Shown: positions 46,064 to 57,999, numbered from the stretch's first letter. The stretch is 64,000 nucleotides of DNA from Sphingomonas sp. PL-96 (GCF_020707215.1 NZ_JAJFET010000001.1:1113063-1177062), one strand, 5' to 3'. The notes: generated by a model not told the origin, from the letters alone. Numbers and translations: made by a program.

Positions 46064-46092
46064 TTGACAGATGGAACGAATGTGGAACATAC
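46064..46092 (+). promoter_or_regulatory. candidate promoter of the small membrane gene
   Basis: TTGACA at 46064-46069 is followed after 17 bp by ACATAC at 46087-46092. It is back to back with the candidate rpsB promoter, the two -35 boxes being 3 bp apart. Confidence 0.4.
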
Positions 46093-46187
46093 CATGTTCA
46101 CAACAGGATTTCGGAACCAAAGCGGCCAGCGCTTCTTGTGTCTTAAAGAAGCGTTACCGTGTTCCGGCAAGCGTTCGGAGGTTTTTC

Positions 46188-46406
46188 ATGGCCAGTCTGT
46201 TTGCTTCACTGCTTTTCGCGCTCACCCTCTCGGTGGCGATCTCCACGATCGTGGCAACGGTGGCGCCACAGTGGCACCGCATCGTTCGCCTGCTCCGCCA
46301 CGGGCCGGAGACGCCGATGGAGCGCCTGCCGGCCATCCGGTTGTCGTCGCGCCGCAACCTTATCCGGCAGCGGGCGACGGCGCGGACGGTTCGCGCAGCC
46401 GCCTGA
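46188..46406 (+). CDS. 72-residue membrane protein, unrecognised
   Basis: Starts at ATG 46188 behind GGAGG at 46177-46181. One N-terminal transmembrane helix (LFASLLFALTLSVAISTIVATV) is followed by a strongly basic cytoplasmic tail (HRIVRLLRHG, SSRRNLIRQRATARTVR) that could contact nucleic acid or anionic lipid. Good ribosome-binding site, helix and a TTGACA promoter candidate support a real gene. Its last 47 bp overlap the 3' end of pssA on the opposite strand. No family is recognised. Confidence 0.6.
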   Translation: MASLFASLLFALTLSVAISTIVATVAPQWHRIVRLLRHGPETPMERLPAIRLSSRRNLIRQRATARTVRAAA

Positions 46407-47136
46407 CCCGGCGGTAGGAACGGATGCTGAACGGCAGCGTCGCGAGATAGCCCAGGCAGACGACGGTCAGCGTCTGCCAGGGCGCAGACACCAGCGCTGC
46501 CGCGACAATCACCACCACCACGATCGCCTCGAAGCGGATGTTGCGCCGAAGCTTCAAAGACGACCAGCTGTAGGTCGCCAGGCTCGACACCATCAGGAAG
46601 GCGATGAACGCCACCCAAGGGGCGACGATCCAGGGTGAGCGGAACACCGCCTCGTCCGACCACAGCCAAACATAGATGGGCAGCATCGCCAGGCCCGCCC
46701 CCGCGGGTGCGGGAATGCCGGTCAGGAAGCCGGCGGACTTGTGCGGCTGTTCCACTATGTCGATCTGCGCATTGAAGCGCGCAAGGCGGAGCGCGGTGAA
46801 GACGGCATAGACCAGCGCGCAGATCCATCCGATCCGCGGCGCCTCCACCAGCGACCAGAGGTAGAGGATCAGCGCGGGCGACACGCCAAACGAGATGGCG
46901 TCGGAAAGCGAATCGAGCTCAGCACCGAAACGGCTCTGGCCGTGGACCAGCCGGGCGATGCGGCCGTCGATGCCGTCCAGAACGCCGGCTACCAGGATCA
47001 TGATGATTGCCCGCTCCCACTCGCCGGCAATAGCGAAGCGGATGCCGGTAAGGCCGGAGCACAGAGCCAAGGCGGTAACCGCATTGGGCGCGACGGCGCG
47101 CAGCGGAATGCCGCGGGCGGTTCGGGGTCGGCGCAT
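46360..47136 (-). CDS. pssA: CDP-diacylglycerol-serine O-phosphatidyltransferase
   Basis: A 258-residue membrane enzyme that makes phosphatidylserine from CDP-diacylglycerol and serine. The CDP-alcohol phosphotransferase motif DGIDGRIARLVHG...GAELDSLSD carries the four metal-binding aspartates in the DG-x2-AR-x8-G-x3-D-x3-D spacing. About seven to eight helices follow the start PNAVTALALCSGLTGIRFAI. It is the membrane-integral type II enzyme, unlike E. coli PssA. It lies just downstream of psd, which uses its product. The 3' end overlaps a convergent small gene. Confidence 0.93.
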   Translation of the reverse strand: MRRPRTARGIPLRAVAPNAVTALALCSGLTGIRFAIAGEWERAIIMILVAGVLDGIDGRIARLVHGQSRFGAELDSLSDAISFGVSPALILYLWSLVEAPRIGWICALVYAVFTALRLARFNAQIDIVEQPHKSAGFLTGIPAPAGAGLAMLPIYVWLWSDEAVFRSPWIVAPWVAFIAFLMVSSLATYSWSSLKLRRNIRFEAIVVVVIVAAALVSAPWQTLTVVCLGYLATLPFSIRSYRRVRRLREPSAPSPAAG

Positions 47137-47145
47137 CGGGCCGCC

Positions 47146-47877
47146 TTACTGCGCGACGCCGGCGGGCGCCGGTACGGCAGGGCGGCCCAGGATCGTCTCG
47201 CCCGCGATGCTCCGCTGCCCCAGGATCACCTGCGGCTCGATGCCATCGGGCAGGAACACGTCAACGCGGCTGCCGAAGCGGATCAGGCCGACGCGCTGGC
47301 CGGCGGCGATGATATCGCCGGGCTTTACGAAGCCGACGATGCGGCGGGCGACCAGTCCGGCGATCTGGGTGAAGCCGATGCGGCGGCCGTACATGTCCTC
47401 CACCACGATGTGCTGGCGCTCGTTCTCGTCGCTGGCCTTGTTGAGGTCGGCGTTTAGGAACTTGCCCGAGATATAGACGACCTGCCGCACCGTGCCTGCG
47501 ATCGGCGAGCGGTTGATGTGGACGTCGAACACACTCATGAAGATCGACACGCGCACCAGCGGCTCTTCGCCAAGCCCGTTCGGACCGCGCAGTTCGGGCG
47601 GCAGCGGCACGCGCTCGATCATCGTGACCAGGCCATCGGCAGGTGCCACGATCAGGTCGGCGCCCTGTGGCGTCACCCGGATCGGATCCCGGAAGAAGGC
47701 AGCGACCCAGATGGTGAAGCCGACCAGCACAAAGCCGAGCTCGTCCCACACGAAGAACAGGAAGATTGCCGCAACGATCGCGGAAATCGCTACATATTTG
47801 CGCCCCTCGGGGTGAACCGAGGGCCAGCGCCATTTCACCGTCGTCGTCACGATCGGCGGTTTTTCCAAGGATGCCAT
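47146..47877 (-). CDS. psd: phosphatidylserine decarboxylase (short, archaeal-type)
   Basis: About 243 residues from the ATG at 47877. It decarboxylates phosphatidylserine to phosphatidylethanolamine. An N-terminal pair of hydrophobic helices ([20 protein letters not shown] and [16 protein letters not shown]) anchors it. Core segments are [28 protein letters not shown] and the self-cleavage site G202-S203 in [13 protein letters not shown], where the serine becomes the pyruvoyl cofactor. The FGS site in place of LGST and the short length mark the psd-pssA-linked form common in alphaproteobacteria. Ten bp separate it from pssA. Confidence 0.93.
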   Translation of the reverse strand: MASLEKPPIVTTTVKWRWPSVHPEGRKYVAISAIVAAIFLFFVWDELGFVLVGFTIWVAAFFRDPIRVTPQGADLIVAPADGLVTMIERVPLPPELRGPNGLGEEPLVRVSIFMSVFDVHINRSPIAGTVRQVVYISGKFLNADLNKASDENERQHIVVEDMYGRRIGFTQIAGLVARRIVGFVKPGDIIAAGQRVGLIRFGSRVDVFLPDGIEPQVILGQRSIAGETILGRPAVPAPAGVAQ

Positions 47878-48039
47878 GCGCACGGGTGTACCCGCGCCCC
47901 GTTCGCCTGACAACACGCGCGCTTGGTCGAACCCGCCTTCCCGCCCTTGTCGCGGCCGTCCGGTGCCGGTTGATCCATGCCCGGCTTGCTCCTAGACGCA
48001 GGGCAACCCTTCCCTGCCAGACAAACGGAAAGCGAGATC

Positions 48040-49263
48040 ATGGCCAAGATCAAGGTGAAGACGCCCGTCGTGGAAATCGACGGCGACGAGATGACCCGCA
48101 TCATCTGGGCATGGATCCGCGAGCGGCTGATCCTCCCCTACCTCGACATCGACCTCGAGTATTACGACCTGGGTATCCAGAAGCGCGACGAGACCGACGA
48201 CAAGATCACCGTCGATTCGGCCAAGGCGATCCAGAAGTACGGCGTCGGCGTGAAGTGCGCGACGATCACCCCGGACGAAGCCCGCGTCGAGGAATTCGGG
48301 CTCAAGAAGATGTGGCGTTCGCCGAACGGCACGATCCGCAACATCCTGGGCGGCGTGATCTTCCGCGAGCCGATCGTGATCCAGAACGTGCCCCGCCTGA
48401 TCCCGGGCTGGACCCACCCGATCGTCGTCGGCCGCCACGCGTTCGGCGACCAGTACAAGGCGACCGACTTCAAGGTGCCGGGCGCCGGCAAGCTGACCAT
48501 GAAGTTCGAGGGCGTCGACGGCGAGGTCATCGAGCACGAGGTGTTCGACTTCCCGGCAGCGGGCGTCGCGATGGGCATGTACAACCTGGACGAATCGATC
48601 CGCGACTTCGCCCGCGCCAGCATGAACTACAGCCTCGGCCGCAACTGGCCGCTGTATCTCTCGACCAAGAACACCATCCTCAAGGCCTATGACGGCCGCT
48701 TCAAGGACATCTTCGAAGAGGTGTTCGCGACCGAGTTCGCCGACAAGTTCCAGGCCGCCGGCATCGTCTATCAGCACCGCCTGATCGACGACATGGTCGC
48801 ATCGGCGCTGAAGTGGAACGGCGAGTTCGTCTGGGCCTGCAAGAACTATGACGGCGACGTGCAGTCGGACCAGGTGGCACAGGGCTTTGGCTCGCTGGGT
48901 CTCATGACCTCGGTGCTGATGACGCCCGACGGCAAGACGATCGAGGCGGAAGCGGCGCACGGCACCGTCACCCGCCACTATCGCCAGCACGAGCAGGGCA
49001 AGGCGACCTCCACCAACCCGATCGCGTCGATCTTCGCCTGGACCGGCGGCCTGAAGTATCGCGGCAAGTTCGACGGCACGCCGGAAGTGACTCAGTTCGC
49101 CGAGACGCTGGAGCGCGTCTGCATCGAGACCGTCGAGAATGGCCACATGACCAAGGATCTCGCGATCCTGATCGGGCCGGACCAGCCCTGGATGACGACC
49201 GAGCAGTTCTTTGAACAGGTCCGCGTCAATCTGGAGAACAAGATGGGCGCCATCGGCGCCTGA
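48040..49263 (+). CDS. icd: isocitrate dehydrogenase (NADP+), dimeric type
   Basis: A 407-residue TCA-cycle enzyme that makes alpha-ketoglutarate. [13 protein letters not shown] at the N-terminus, [12 protein letters not shown] (substrate serine loop), [40 protein letters not shown] and [20 protein letters not shown] (cofactor loop with NADP-type residues) define the eukaryote-like homodimeric class. E. coli Icd is of a different class. Start ATG 48040 follows AAAGCGAG. It is divergent from psd and ends at a strong terminator. Confidence 0.96.
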   Translation: MAKIKVKTPVVEIDGDEMTRIIWAWIRERLILPYLDIDLEYYDLGIQKRDETDDKITVDSAKAIQKYGVGVKCATITPDEARVEEFGLKKMWRSPNGTIRNILGGVIFREPIVIQNVPRLIPGWTHPIVVGRHAFGDQYKATDFKVPGAGKLTMKFEGVDGEVIEHEVFDFPAAGVAMGMYNLDESIRDFARASMNYSLGRNWPLYLSTKNTILKAYDGRFKDIFEEVFATEFADKFQAAGIVYQHRLIDDMVASALKWNGEFVWACKNYDGDVQSDQVAQGFGSLGLMTSVLMTPDGKTIEAEAAHGTVTRHYRQHEQGKATSTNPIASIFAWTGGLKYRGKFDGTPEVTQFAETLERVCIETVENGHMTKDLAILIGPDQPWMTTEQFFEQVRVNLENKMGAIGA

Positions 49264-49287
49264 TCTTCCGGAACAGCGGACACAAGG

Positions 49288-49318
49288 AAGGGCCGGCGGA
49301 GCGATCCGCCGGCCCTTT
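49288..49318. terminator. terminator after icd
   Basis: AAGGGCCGGCGGA (49288-49300) pairs with TCCGCCGGCCCTT (49305-49317) around GCGA, and ends in TTT. It lies between convergent genes. Confidence 0.8.
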
Positions 49319-49329
49319 CCCGTTGCGCG

Positions 49330-50946
49330 CTAGCGGATGCCGACCAACGCCTCGTCCACCATGCGGCGGGCGATCTCCGCCTCGCCCATGAAGGTGCAGC
49401 TGGCGCCGCGCTGGGCCATCGCTTCCACCTCCTCGTCGGAGTGGGCACGCGCGACGATGTGCAGCGCCGGATTGATCGCGCGCGCCTGCTCGATCACCTG
49501 CCCTGCCTCATAGCCCGCGGGGATCGACACGAAGAGCATGCGCGCGTCCGTCAGGCCGGTGCGTGCAAGCGTCGCGGGATTGGCGGCATTGCCCAGCACG
49601 ATCGTCGCCGCCTCCGGCAACCCCTCATGACGGTCCTCCACCTCGACCAACGTCAGCCGCTCGCCTGCCTCCAGGAGCCGGCTGGCCACCCGCGCGCCGA
49701 CCCTTCCATGGCCCACCAGGACGATGTGCCCGGCTGCCGGCATCGCAGGCGCGCCGCCGATCGGGGCCGCCTCTTGCGAACGACGGCCGAACCGGTCGAT
49801 CAGGTTGAAGAGCAGCGGATTAAGCAGGATCGACAGGATCGCGGCTGCGAGGATCAGGTCGCGACCATCGCGAGGAAGCAGGTCAAGTTCGGCCCCGAAG
49901 GTCGCGAGAATGAAGGAGAATTCGCCGATCTGCGCCAGGCTGGCGGCGATGGTCAGCGCAGTGCGGCGATCGCGGCCAAACGCCCGCACGATGCCGAAGG
50001 CGGCGATCGACTTGCCGACCAGCACGATCGCGAGCGCCGCCAGCACTGGAAGCGTGTGCTCGATCAGGATCGACGGGTTGAACAACATGCCGACCGAGAC
50101 AAAGAACAGCACCGCAAAGGCGTCGCGCAGCGGCAGCGTCTCCTCGGCAGCGCGGTGGCTGAGCGGAGTCTCGGCCAGCACCATGCCCGCAAAGAAGGCG
50201 CCCAGCGCGAAGGACACGCCGAACAGCATCGCCGCGCCGAAGGCGACCCCGAGCGCGATCGCAAGCACCGCCAGGCGAAACAGCTCGCGCGAGCCGGAAT
50301 GCGCGATGAGGTGGAGCAGCCACGGCACAAACCGCCGGCCTCCAAGCAGCATCACCGCAACGAACACCGCGACCTTGCCGATGGTCAGCGCGATCGTGCC
50401 GAGCAGCGCCATCGGATCGCCGCCACCGCTCGCAAAGGCGGGGATCAGCACCAGGGCGAGAACCATCACCAGATCCTCGACGATCAGCCAGCCTACCGCG
50501 ATGCGACCGCGATCGGTGTCGAGCAGCCGGCGCTCCTGCAACGCGCGCAGCAGGACAACGGTGCTGGCGACGGAGAGCGCCAGGCCGAAGACGATGCCTG
50601 CGCCGATCGACCATCCAAAGAAGCTGGCAAGCCCTGCGCCCAGCAGGGTCGCGACCAGAATTTGCACCAGCGCGCCGGGGACGGCGACGCGGCGTACCTC
50701 CATCAGGTTGCGAACCGAGAAATGCAGGCCCACCCCGAACATCAGCAGGATGATGCCGAGTTCGGCCAGTTCGTTGGCGAGCGGCTGGTCGGCGACATAC
50801 CCGGGCGTGAACGGGCCGATGACAACGCCCGCGAGCAGATAGCCGACCAGTGGAGGCATGCGTAGCCGCTGCGCGACGGCGCCGAAGATAAAGGCGATGA
50901 CGATCCCCGCGACGACGGTGGCAATCAACGGGGTGGCATGCGGCAT
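49330..50946 (-). CDS. CPA2-family cation:proton antiporter, YbaL type, with TrkA-N domain
   Basis: A 538-residue membrane protein. About 12 helices (LRMPPLVGYLLAGVVIGPFTPG, ASVVLLRALQ-type region, AFAVLFFVSVGMLFNPSIL) are followed at about 415-525 by a Rossmann TrkA-N domain (HIVLVGHGRVGARVASRLLEAG) that binds nucleotide and gates transport. It would exchange K+ or Na+ for protons, helping pH and osmotic balance or electrophile response. The C-terminal TrkA-C domain of some relatives is absent. AGGAG precedes the ATG. It is divergent from a second CPA2 antiporter. Confidence 0.88.
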   Translation of the reverse strand: MPHATPLIATVVAGIVIAFIFGAVAQRLRMPPLVGYLLAGVVIGPFTPGYVADQPLANELAELGIILLMFGVGLHFSVRNLMEVRRVAVPGALVQILVATLLGAGLASFFGWSIGAGIVFGLALSVASTVVLLRALQERRLLDTDRGRIAVGWLIVEDLVMVLALVLIPAFASGGGDPMALLGTIALTIGKVAVFVAVMLLGGRRFVPWLLHLIAHSGSRELFRLAVLAIALGVAFGAAMLFGVSFALGAFFAGMVLAETPLSHRAAEETLPLRDAFAVLFFVSVGMLFNPSILIEHTLPVLAALAIVLVGKSIAAFGIVRAFGRDRRTALTIAASLAQIGEFSFILATFGAELDLLPRDGRDLILAAAILSILLNPLLFNLIDRFGRRSQEAAPIGGAPAMPAAGHIVLVGHGRVGARVASRLLEAGERLTLVEVEDRHEGLPEAATIVLGNAANPATLARTGLTDARMLFVSIPAGYEAGQVIEQARAINPALHIVARAHSDEEVEAMAQRGASCTFMGEAEIARRMVDEALVGIR

Positions 50947-51057
50947 TCGCGCTCCTCTCGGCTGGTTTCTTCGTTCAACCTAGGAAGCGTCGCCGGGATT
51001 GAAAGCACCGAAGGCCAGCGGCGTTGGCATCTGCGCCGTCATCCGCAACAAGGACGC

Positions 51058-52830
51058 ATGCCCCTACCGATCGATTCGACGCCGTTCAGCGACTCGCTGG
51101 TGATCCTGGGAGCCGCCGGGCTGGTGATCCCGGCGTTTGCGCGCTTTCGCGTCAATCCGGTGATCGGGTTCATCCTGGTGGGCGTGCTGGTGGGTCCAGC
51201 GGGCCTCGGCGCGCTGGTCGACCGCTTCCCGTGGCTGTTCCACGTCACGATCACCGATCGGCACTCGATCGAACCCTTTGCCGAATTCGGCATCGTGCTG
51301 CTGTTGTTCTCCATCGGGCTGGAGCTGTCGTTCCGGCGATTGTGGGCGATGCGCGTGCAGGTGTTCGGGCTCGGCGCGTCGGAACTGCTGGTGTCCGGCC
51401 TCTTCATCGGCGGGGCGCTGTTCCTGCTGGGCCAGGGGCTGCCGGGCGCCCTGGGGCTGGGCATGGCGCTGGCGCTGTCGTCGACCGCCCTGGTGCTGCC
51501 GATGGCAGGCACGACCAGCGTCGTCGGGCGCACGGCCTTTTCCATGCTGTTGTTTGAGGATCTGGCGCTGGTGCCGATCATCTTTGCGCTGGGTGCGCTT
51601 GCGCCCAACGCGCAGGATGCTGGCTGGAGCGGCATCATCCAGACGCTCATCTGGGGCAGCGTGGCGATCGCTGCGCTGTTCGTCGGCGGGCGATTGATCC
51701 TGCCGCGGCTGTTCGCCCAGGCTGCACGCACCAAGAGCCCGGAGCTGTTTCTCTCGGCGAGCCTGCTGGTGGTGATTGTCGCCAGCATGGTCACGACTGC
51801 TGCCGGTCTCTCCCCCATCGTCGGGGCGCTGCTCGCCGGCCTGCTGATCGCCGAAACCGAATATCATACCGAGGTCGAAGTCATCACCGCGCCGTTCAAG
51901 GGGCTGGCGCTGGGCGTGTTCCTGATCACGGTCGGCATGAGCCTGGACCTGCGCTCGATCGCCGAGAACTGGCTGTCGCTCGCGACCGCGGTCGGCGGCG
52001 TCGTGCTGGTAAAGGCGCTGGTGACGGGCGCGATGCTGCGGGTGGCCCGTTTGCGTCGCGGCGTTGCGGCCGAGACGAGCCTGCTGATGGCGAGCCCGTC
52101 CGAGACGACGCTGATCGTGCTCGCGACCGCGGCTCAGGCGCAGCTGATCCAGCCCTCGACCGCCGCCTTCTGGCAGACGGTGACCGCGATCGGCCTCACC
52201 ATCACGCCGCTGTTGGCGATGGTGGGCAAGCGGGTGGCGCGCCAGATCGATCTGCGGAGCGGCGTCGAGGAACCGCAACCGAGCGCCGAGGGACCAGGTG
52301 CGGTCATCATCGGCTTCGGCCGGGTCGGTCGGATGGTCGCCGACATGCTGCGCGCCCATGACAAGCCGTTCGTCGCGGTGGAGTCCAACATCGACACGGT
52401 CGCGGCCGCGCGGCGCGACGGCTATCCGGTGATCTTCGGCGACGTGGTGCGCCCGGAGTTGGTCGACCGCCTCAACCTGGGCCGGGCGAGCGCGCTGATC
52501 CTGACCATGGACGAGCCGGTCCTGACCGTGCGCATCGCCCGGCGGGTACGCGGCTGGGTGCCCGACCTCACCATCGTCGCCCGCGCGCGGGACGCGGCCC
52601 ATGCGGCCGAGCTGTATGCCGCCGGGGTGACGGAGGCGGTGCCGGAGACGCTCGAGAGTTCGCTGCAGCTCTCGGAGGCCGTACTGGTGGAAATGGGCGT
52701 GGCGATGGGCCCTGTGATCGCCTCTATCCACGAGAAGCGGGACGAACTGCGCCGGGAGATCCGCGAGGGCGCTGGATTGGAGCGCGAGCCGAGGCTGCGG
52801 CGTACGCGACGGAGCGAGGTTGCGGGGTGA
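51058..52830 (+). CDS. CPA2-family cation:proton antiporter, KefB/C-like, with TrkA-N domain
   Basis: A 590-residue antiporter from the ATG at 51058 (AAGGAC upstream). About 12-13 helices (FRVNPVIGFILVGVLVGPAGLG, FAEFGIVLLLFSIGLELSFRRL, SSTALVLPMAG, SPIVGALLAGLLIAETEYHTEVE) precede a TrkA-N domain at about 418-535 (AVIIGFGRVGRMVADMLRAH). The C-terminal 60 residues are charged (HEKRDELRREIREGAGLERE). KefB/C relatives are glutathione-gated potassium efflux systems, but glutathione control cannot be confirmed from sequence. It is divergent from the YbaL-type antiporter across about 110 bp, so the two may be jointly regulated. Confidence 0.88.
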   Translation: MPLPIDSTPFSDSLVILGAAGLVIPAFARFRVNPVIGFILVGVLVGPAGLGALVDRFPWLFHVTITDRHSIEPFAEFGIVLLLFSIGLELSFRRLWAMRVQVFGLGASELLVSGLFIGGALFLLGQGLPGALGLGMALALSSTALVLPMAGTTSVVGRTAFSMLLFEDLALVPIIFALGALAPNAQDAGWSGIIQTLIWGSVAIAALFVGGRLILPRLFAQAARTKSPELFLSASLLVVIVASMVTTAAGLSPIVGALLAGLLIAETEYHTEVEVITAPFKGLALGVFLITVGMSLDLRSIAENWLSLATAVGGVVLVKALVTGAMLRVARLRRGVAAETSLLMASPSETTLIVLATAAQAQLIQPSTAAFWQTVTAIGLTITPLLAMVGKRVARQIDLRSGVEEPQPSAEGPGAVIIGFGRVGRMVADMLRAHDKPFVAVESNIDTVAAARRDGYPVIFGDVVRPELVDRLNLGRASALILTMDEPVLTVRIARRVRGWVPDLTIVARARDAAHAAELYAAGVTEAVPETLESSLQLSEAVLVEMGVAMGPVIASIHEKRDELRREIREGAGLEREPRLRRTRRSEVAG

Positions 52831-53160
52831 CCCGCCGGGGGTTTTGTTTGAAACTAATGACTTAGAGGCGGCTTCTCACGCGTTTTCACATAGCGCTAGG
52901 CATCGCCCGAAACCCTGAGCCTGCGGCTGCGCTGAACGACCGCTTCGCACCCGACGATCGGCGGGTCCGCCCTTTGCCCTCTCCGCTCAGATTCTGTATC
53001 CCTGCGCAGGCAGGGATACAGGGCCAAGCAGAACAACCGCTGTCGGAGCGTGTGACCCTGGGCTCCTGCCTTCGCAGGAGCACGGGACAGGGCCTTTGAT
53101 GTCTCGCGAGGCAGGGACTCAGTGCCACGGCCGAACCGATGGCGACCTGCCCCGCCTGAT
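52831..53160. repeat. 330-bp gene-free spacer with two palindromic repeats
   Basis: I see no gene here. CTGTATCCCTGC (52994-53005) and its exact complement (53010-53021) form a 12-bp stem with a GCAG loop. At 53055-53084 lies a second palindromic element whose core is GGGCTCCTGCCTTCGCAGGAG; a 29/30-identical copy is at 59423-59452. The spacer separates the convergent antiporter and alaS genes and may also terminate both. Confidence 0.6.
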
Positions 53161-55815
<2,655 letters not shown>

Positions 55816-56013
55816 GCGCGCTGATTAGGGGCAAGCCGCGACCTTGCCAAGCGATCCGCGCGGGACTTGCTGCGCCGCCAGGAAAAGGTCGCAGAGACGT
55901 TGCACGAAAGCGCGCCGGCGGTGGCGCGGCAGAAGCGTTCGGGGACAATCGGCTTGACCCGGGCGGCGCATTCCCCTTGGTTGCGCGGCCTGTTCCCCGG
56001 GGGTGTTTTCTGA

Positions 56014-57339
56014 ATGGCCAAGCGGCTTACCGCCTATATTCTTGTCGGCCTGGTGCTCGGCCTCGTGGTCGGCTGGGTGCTGAATGCGTCGCTGGATGAC
56101 GGCGGCGGCGCCGGCACTGCGCAGCTGAAGGACATCGCCGGCTATTTCTCGATCGTGACCGCGCTGTTCCTGCGGCTGATCAAGATGATCATCGCGCCGC
56201 TGGTGTTCTCGACCCTGGTGGTGGGCATCACCCATATGGGCGACACGAGTGCGCTTGGCCGGGTTGGACTGCGGGCGTTCGCATGGTTCGTGGGCGCGAG
56301 CCTCCTGTCGCTGACGGTCGGGCTGATCCTGGTGAACCTTCTGCAGCCGGGCGTCGGCCTGGGGCTGCCGATGCCGCCGGCGGATGCGTCGGCCGGGCTC
56401 GCCAAGGCGTCGTTCAACCTCAAGGACTTCATCAGCCACATCGTGCCCGCCTCGATGGTCGAGGCGATGGCGACCAACGAAATCCTGCAGATCGTCGTGT
56501 TCTCGGTGTTCGTGGGCGTGGCGATGACGGCAGTCGGCGAAAAGGCCGCCCCGCTCACCCGCGCGCTTGAGGCGCTGGTGTCGGTGATGCTGCAGATCAC
56601 CGACTATGTGATGCGGTTCGCGCCGATCGCGGTGTTTGCCGCGGTCGCGGGCACGCTCGCCGAGCAGGGCCCCGGTGTCATCGGCCAGCTCGCCTATTTC
56701 ATGGGCAGCGTCTATGCGGGCCTCGCCTCGCTGTGGCTGCTGCTGTTCGGCATCGCCTTCCTGATGATCGGGCCGCGGGTCGGCCAGCTGATCCGCTACC
56801 TGCGCGAGCCGATCCTGGTGGGCTTCTCGACTGCCTCCTCCGAAGCCGCCTTCCCGCGCACGCTCGAGGCGCTCGACCGGTTCGGGGTGCCGCCGCGCAT
56901 CGCCAGCTTCGTGCTGCCGCTTGGCTATTCGTTCAATCTCGACGGCTCGATGATGTACATGACGTTCGCGTCGCTGTTCATCGCCCAGGCCTATGGCATC
57001 GACCTGTCGATCGGCCAGCAGATCACCATGCTGCTGGTGCTGATGGTCACGTCCAAGGGCATCGCCGGCGTGCCGCGCGCCAGCCTGGTGGTGATCGCGG
57101 CCACGCTGTCGATGTTCAAGATCCCGGAGGCCGGCCTGCTGTTGATCCTGGCCGTCGATCATTTCCTCGACATGGGCCGCACCGCGACCAACGTGATCGG
57201 GAATGCGATTGCGGCGACCGTGATCGCCAAGTGGGAGGGCGGGCTGGATCCGGCGGAACCGGCAGAGATCGAGCCGGCGCACGCCCCCTCCGGCACCCCG
57301 CGCGGCGACGCCCCGGACAGCTTCCGGGACATCGGCTAA
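56014..57339 (+). CDS. dicarboxylate/amino acid:cation symporter (GltP/DctA family)
   Basis: A 441-residue DAACS-family carrier, the second in this window. It keeps GYFSIVTALFLRLIKMIIAPLVFSTLVVGI, the serine-rich hairpin STASSEAAFPRTL and the helix 7 motif [19 protein letters not shown]. In the position where DctA has GTNIY it has GSMMY, as do several glutamate/aspartate and short-chain carriers, so its substrate may differ from that of the carrier at 31528. It has about eight helices and a disordered proline-rich tail. It is convergent with a glutathione transferase gene 6 bp away. Confidence 0.87.
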   Translation: MAKRLTAYILVGLVLGLVVGWVLNASLDDGGGAGTAQLKDIAGYFSIVTALFLRLIKMIIAPLVFSTLVVGITHMGDTSALGRVGLRAFAWFVGASLLSLTVGLILVNLLQPGVGLGLPMPPADASAGLAKASFNLKDFISHIVPASMVEAMATNEILQIVVFSVFVGVAMTAVGEKAAPLTRALEALVSVMLQITDYVMRFAPIAVFAAVAGTLAEQGPGVIGQLAYFMGSVYAGLASLWLLLFGIAFLMIGPRVGQLIRYLREPILVGFSTASSEAAFPRTLEALDRFGVPPRIASFVLPLGYSFNLDGSMMYMTFASLFIAQAYGIDLSIGQQITMLLVLMVTSKGIAGVPRASLVVIAATLSMFKIPEAGLLLILAVDHFLDMGRTATNVIGNAIAATVIAKWEGGLDPAEPAEIEPAHAPSGTPRGDAPDSFRDIG

Positions 57340-57345
57340 GCGGCG

Positions 57346-57376
57346 TTATGCATAGGCATAGGCATAGGCATAGGGT
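57346..57376. repeat. tandem hexanucleotide repeat encoding a Tyr-Ala tail
   Basis: On the minus strand three TATGCC units and one TATGCA precede TAA. They encode the C-terminal YAYAYAYA of the glutathione transferase. The run touches the spacer to the convergent symporter gene. Confidence 0.75.
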
Positions 57377-57999
57377 CCGCCCTTTGCCAAGGCAGCGCCA
57401 TAGGCGGGGCGGGCGTGGATCCGCTCCAGCCAGTCGATCGTCGCCGGGCGCGTTTCATCGAGCCCGGCTCGATTCCGCGCTGCCTCCAACGGAAAGCTCA
57501 TCATGATGTCTGCGGCGGTGAACACGTCGCCCGCGAACCAGTCGCGCCGCGACAACTCGCCCTCCACGAAGTCGAGGTGGACGTCGATCATCGGCTGGAT
57601 ACGACGCTGCGCCGCCTTGCCGAGCAGCGGTACCCGGCCGAGCACCAGCTTCACCAGAAGCGGCGGCATCAGCGATCCTTCGGCATAGTGGAGGAAGTGG
57701 CGGTAGTGCAGCGCGGACTCGCGATGTGCCGGCGCGCCCAGGCGACCATCAGCTTTCTCGACCAGATACTCGACGATCGCCCCCGTCTCTGCGACCACGA
57801 CGGGCGTGCCCCCGGCAGAGGCGGCGTCCTCGATCACCGGCGACTTACCCAGGGGGTGCACCTGGCGAAGCTCGGGCGGGGCGAGCATCGTCGCCTTGTT
57901 CCGCTCATAGCGTCTCACCGCATAGGGGAGCCCCAGCTCCTCCAGCAGCCAGAGCACCCGTTGCGAGCGGCTGTTCTCAAGATGGTGAACGGTGATCAT
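57346..57999 (-). CDS. glutathione S-transferase family protein
   Basis: A 217-residue protein from the ATG at 57999. The N-terminal thioredoxin-like domain has ITVHHLENSRSQRVLWLLEELGLPY, with serine at the usual activating position, HPLGKSPVIED and the glutathione-binding ETGAIVEYLVEK. The C-terminal helical domain includes WFAGDVFTAADIMMSFPLEA, the N-capping box of the family. The last eight residues are YAYAYAYA from a hexanucleotide repeat, an unusual end probably outside the fold. It would conjugate or reduce electrophiles with glutathione; substrate unknown. Confidence 0.87.
   Translation of the reverse strand: MITVHHLENSRSQRVLWLLEELGLPYAVRRYERNKATMLAPPELRQVHPLGKSPVIEDAASAGGTPVVVAETGAIVEYLVEKADGRLGAPAHRESALHYRHFLHYAEGSLMPPLLVKLVLGRVPLLGKAAQRRIQPMIDVHLDFVEGELSRRDWFAGDVFTAADIMMSFPLEAARNRAGLDETRPATIDWLERIHARPAYGAALAKGGPYAYAYAYA

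Noticed and set aside
57361..57376. The GCATAG run as a CRISPR or minisatellite locus
   Set aside because: It is only about four hexamer units, in frame at the end of a gene; there are no spacers.
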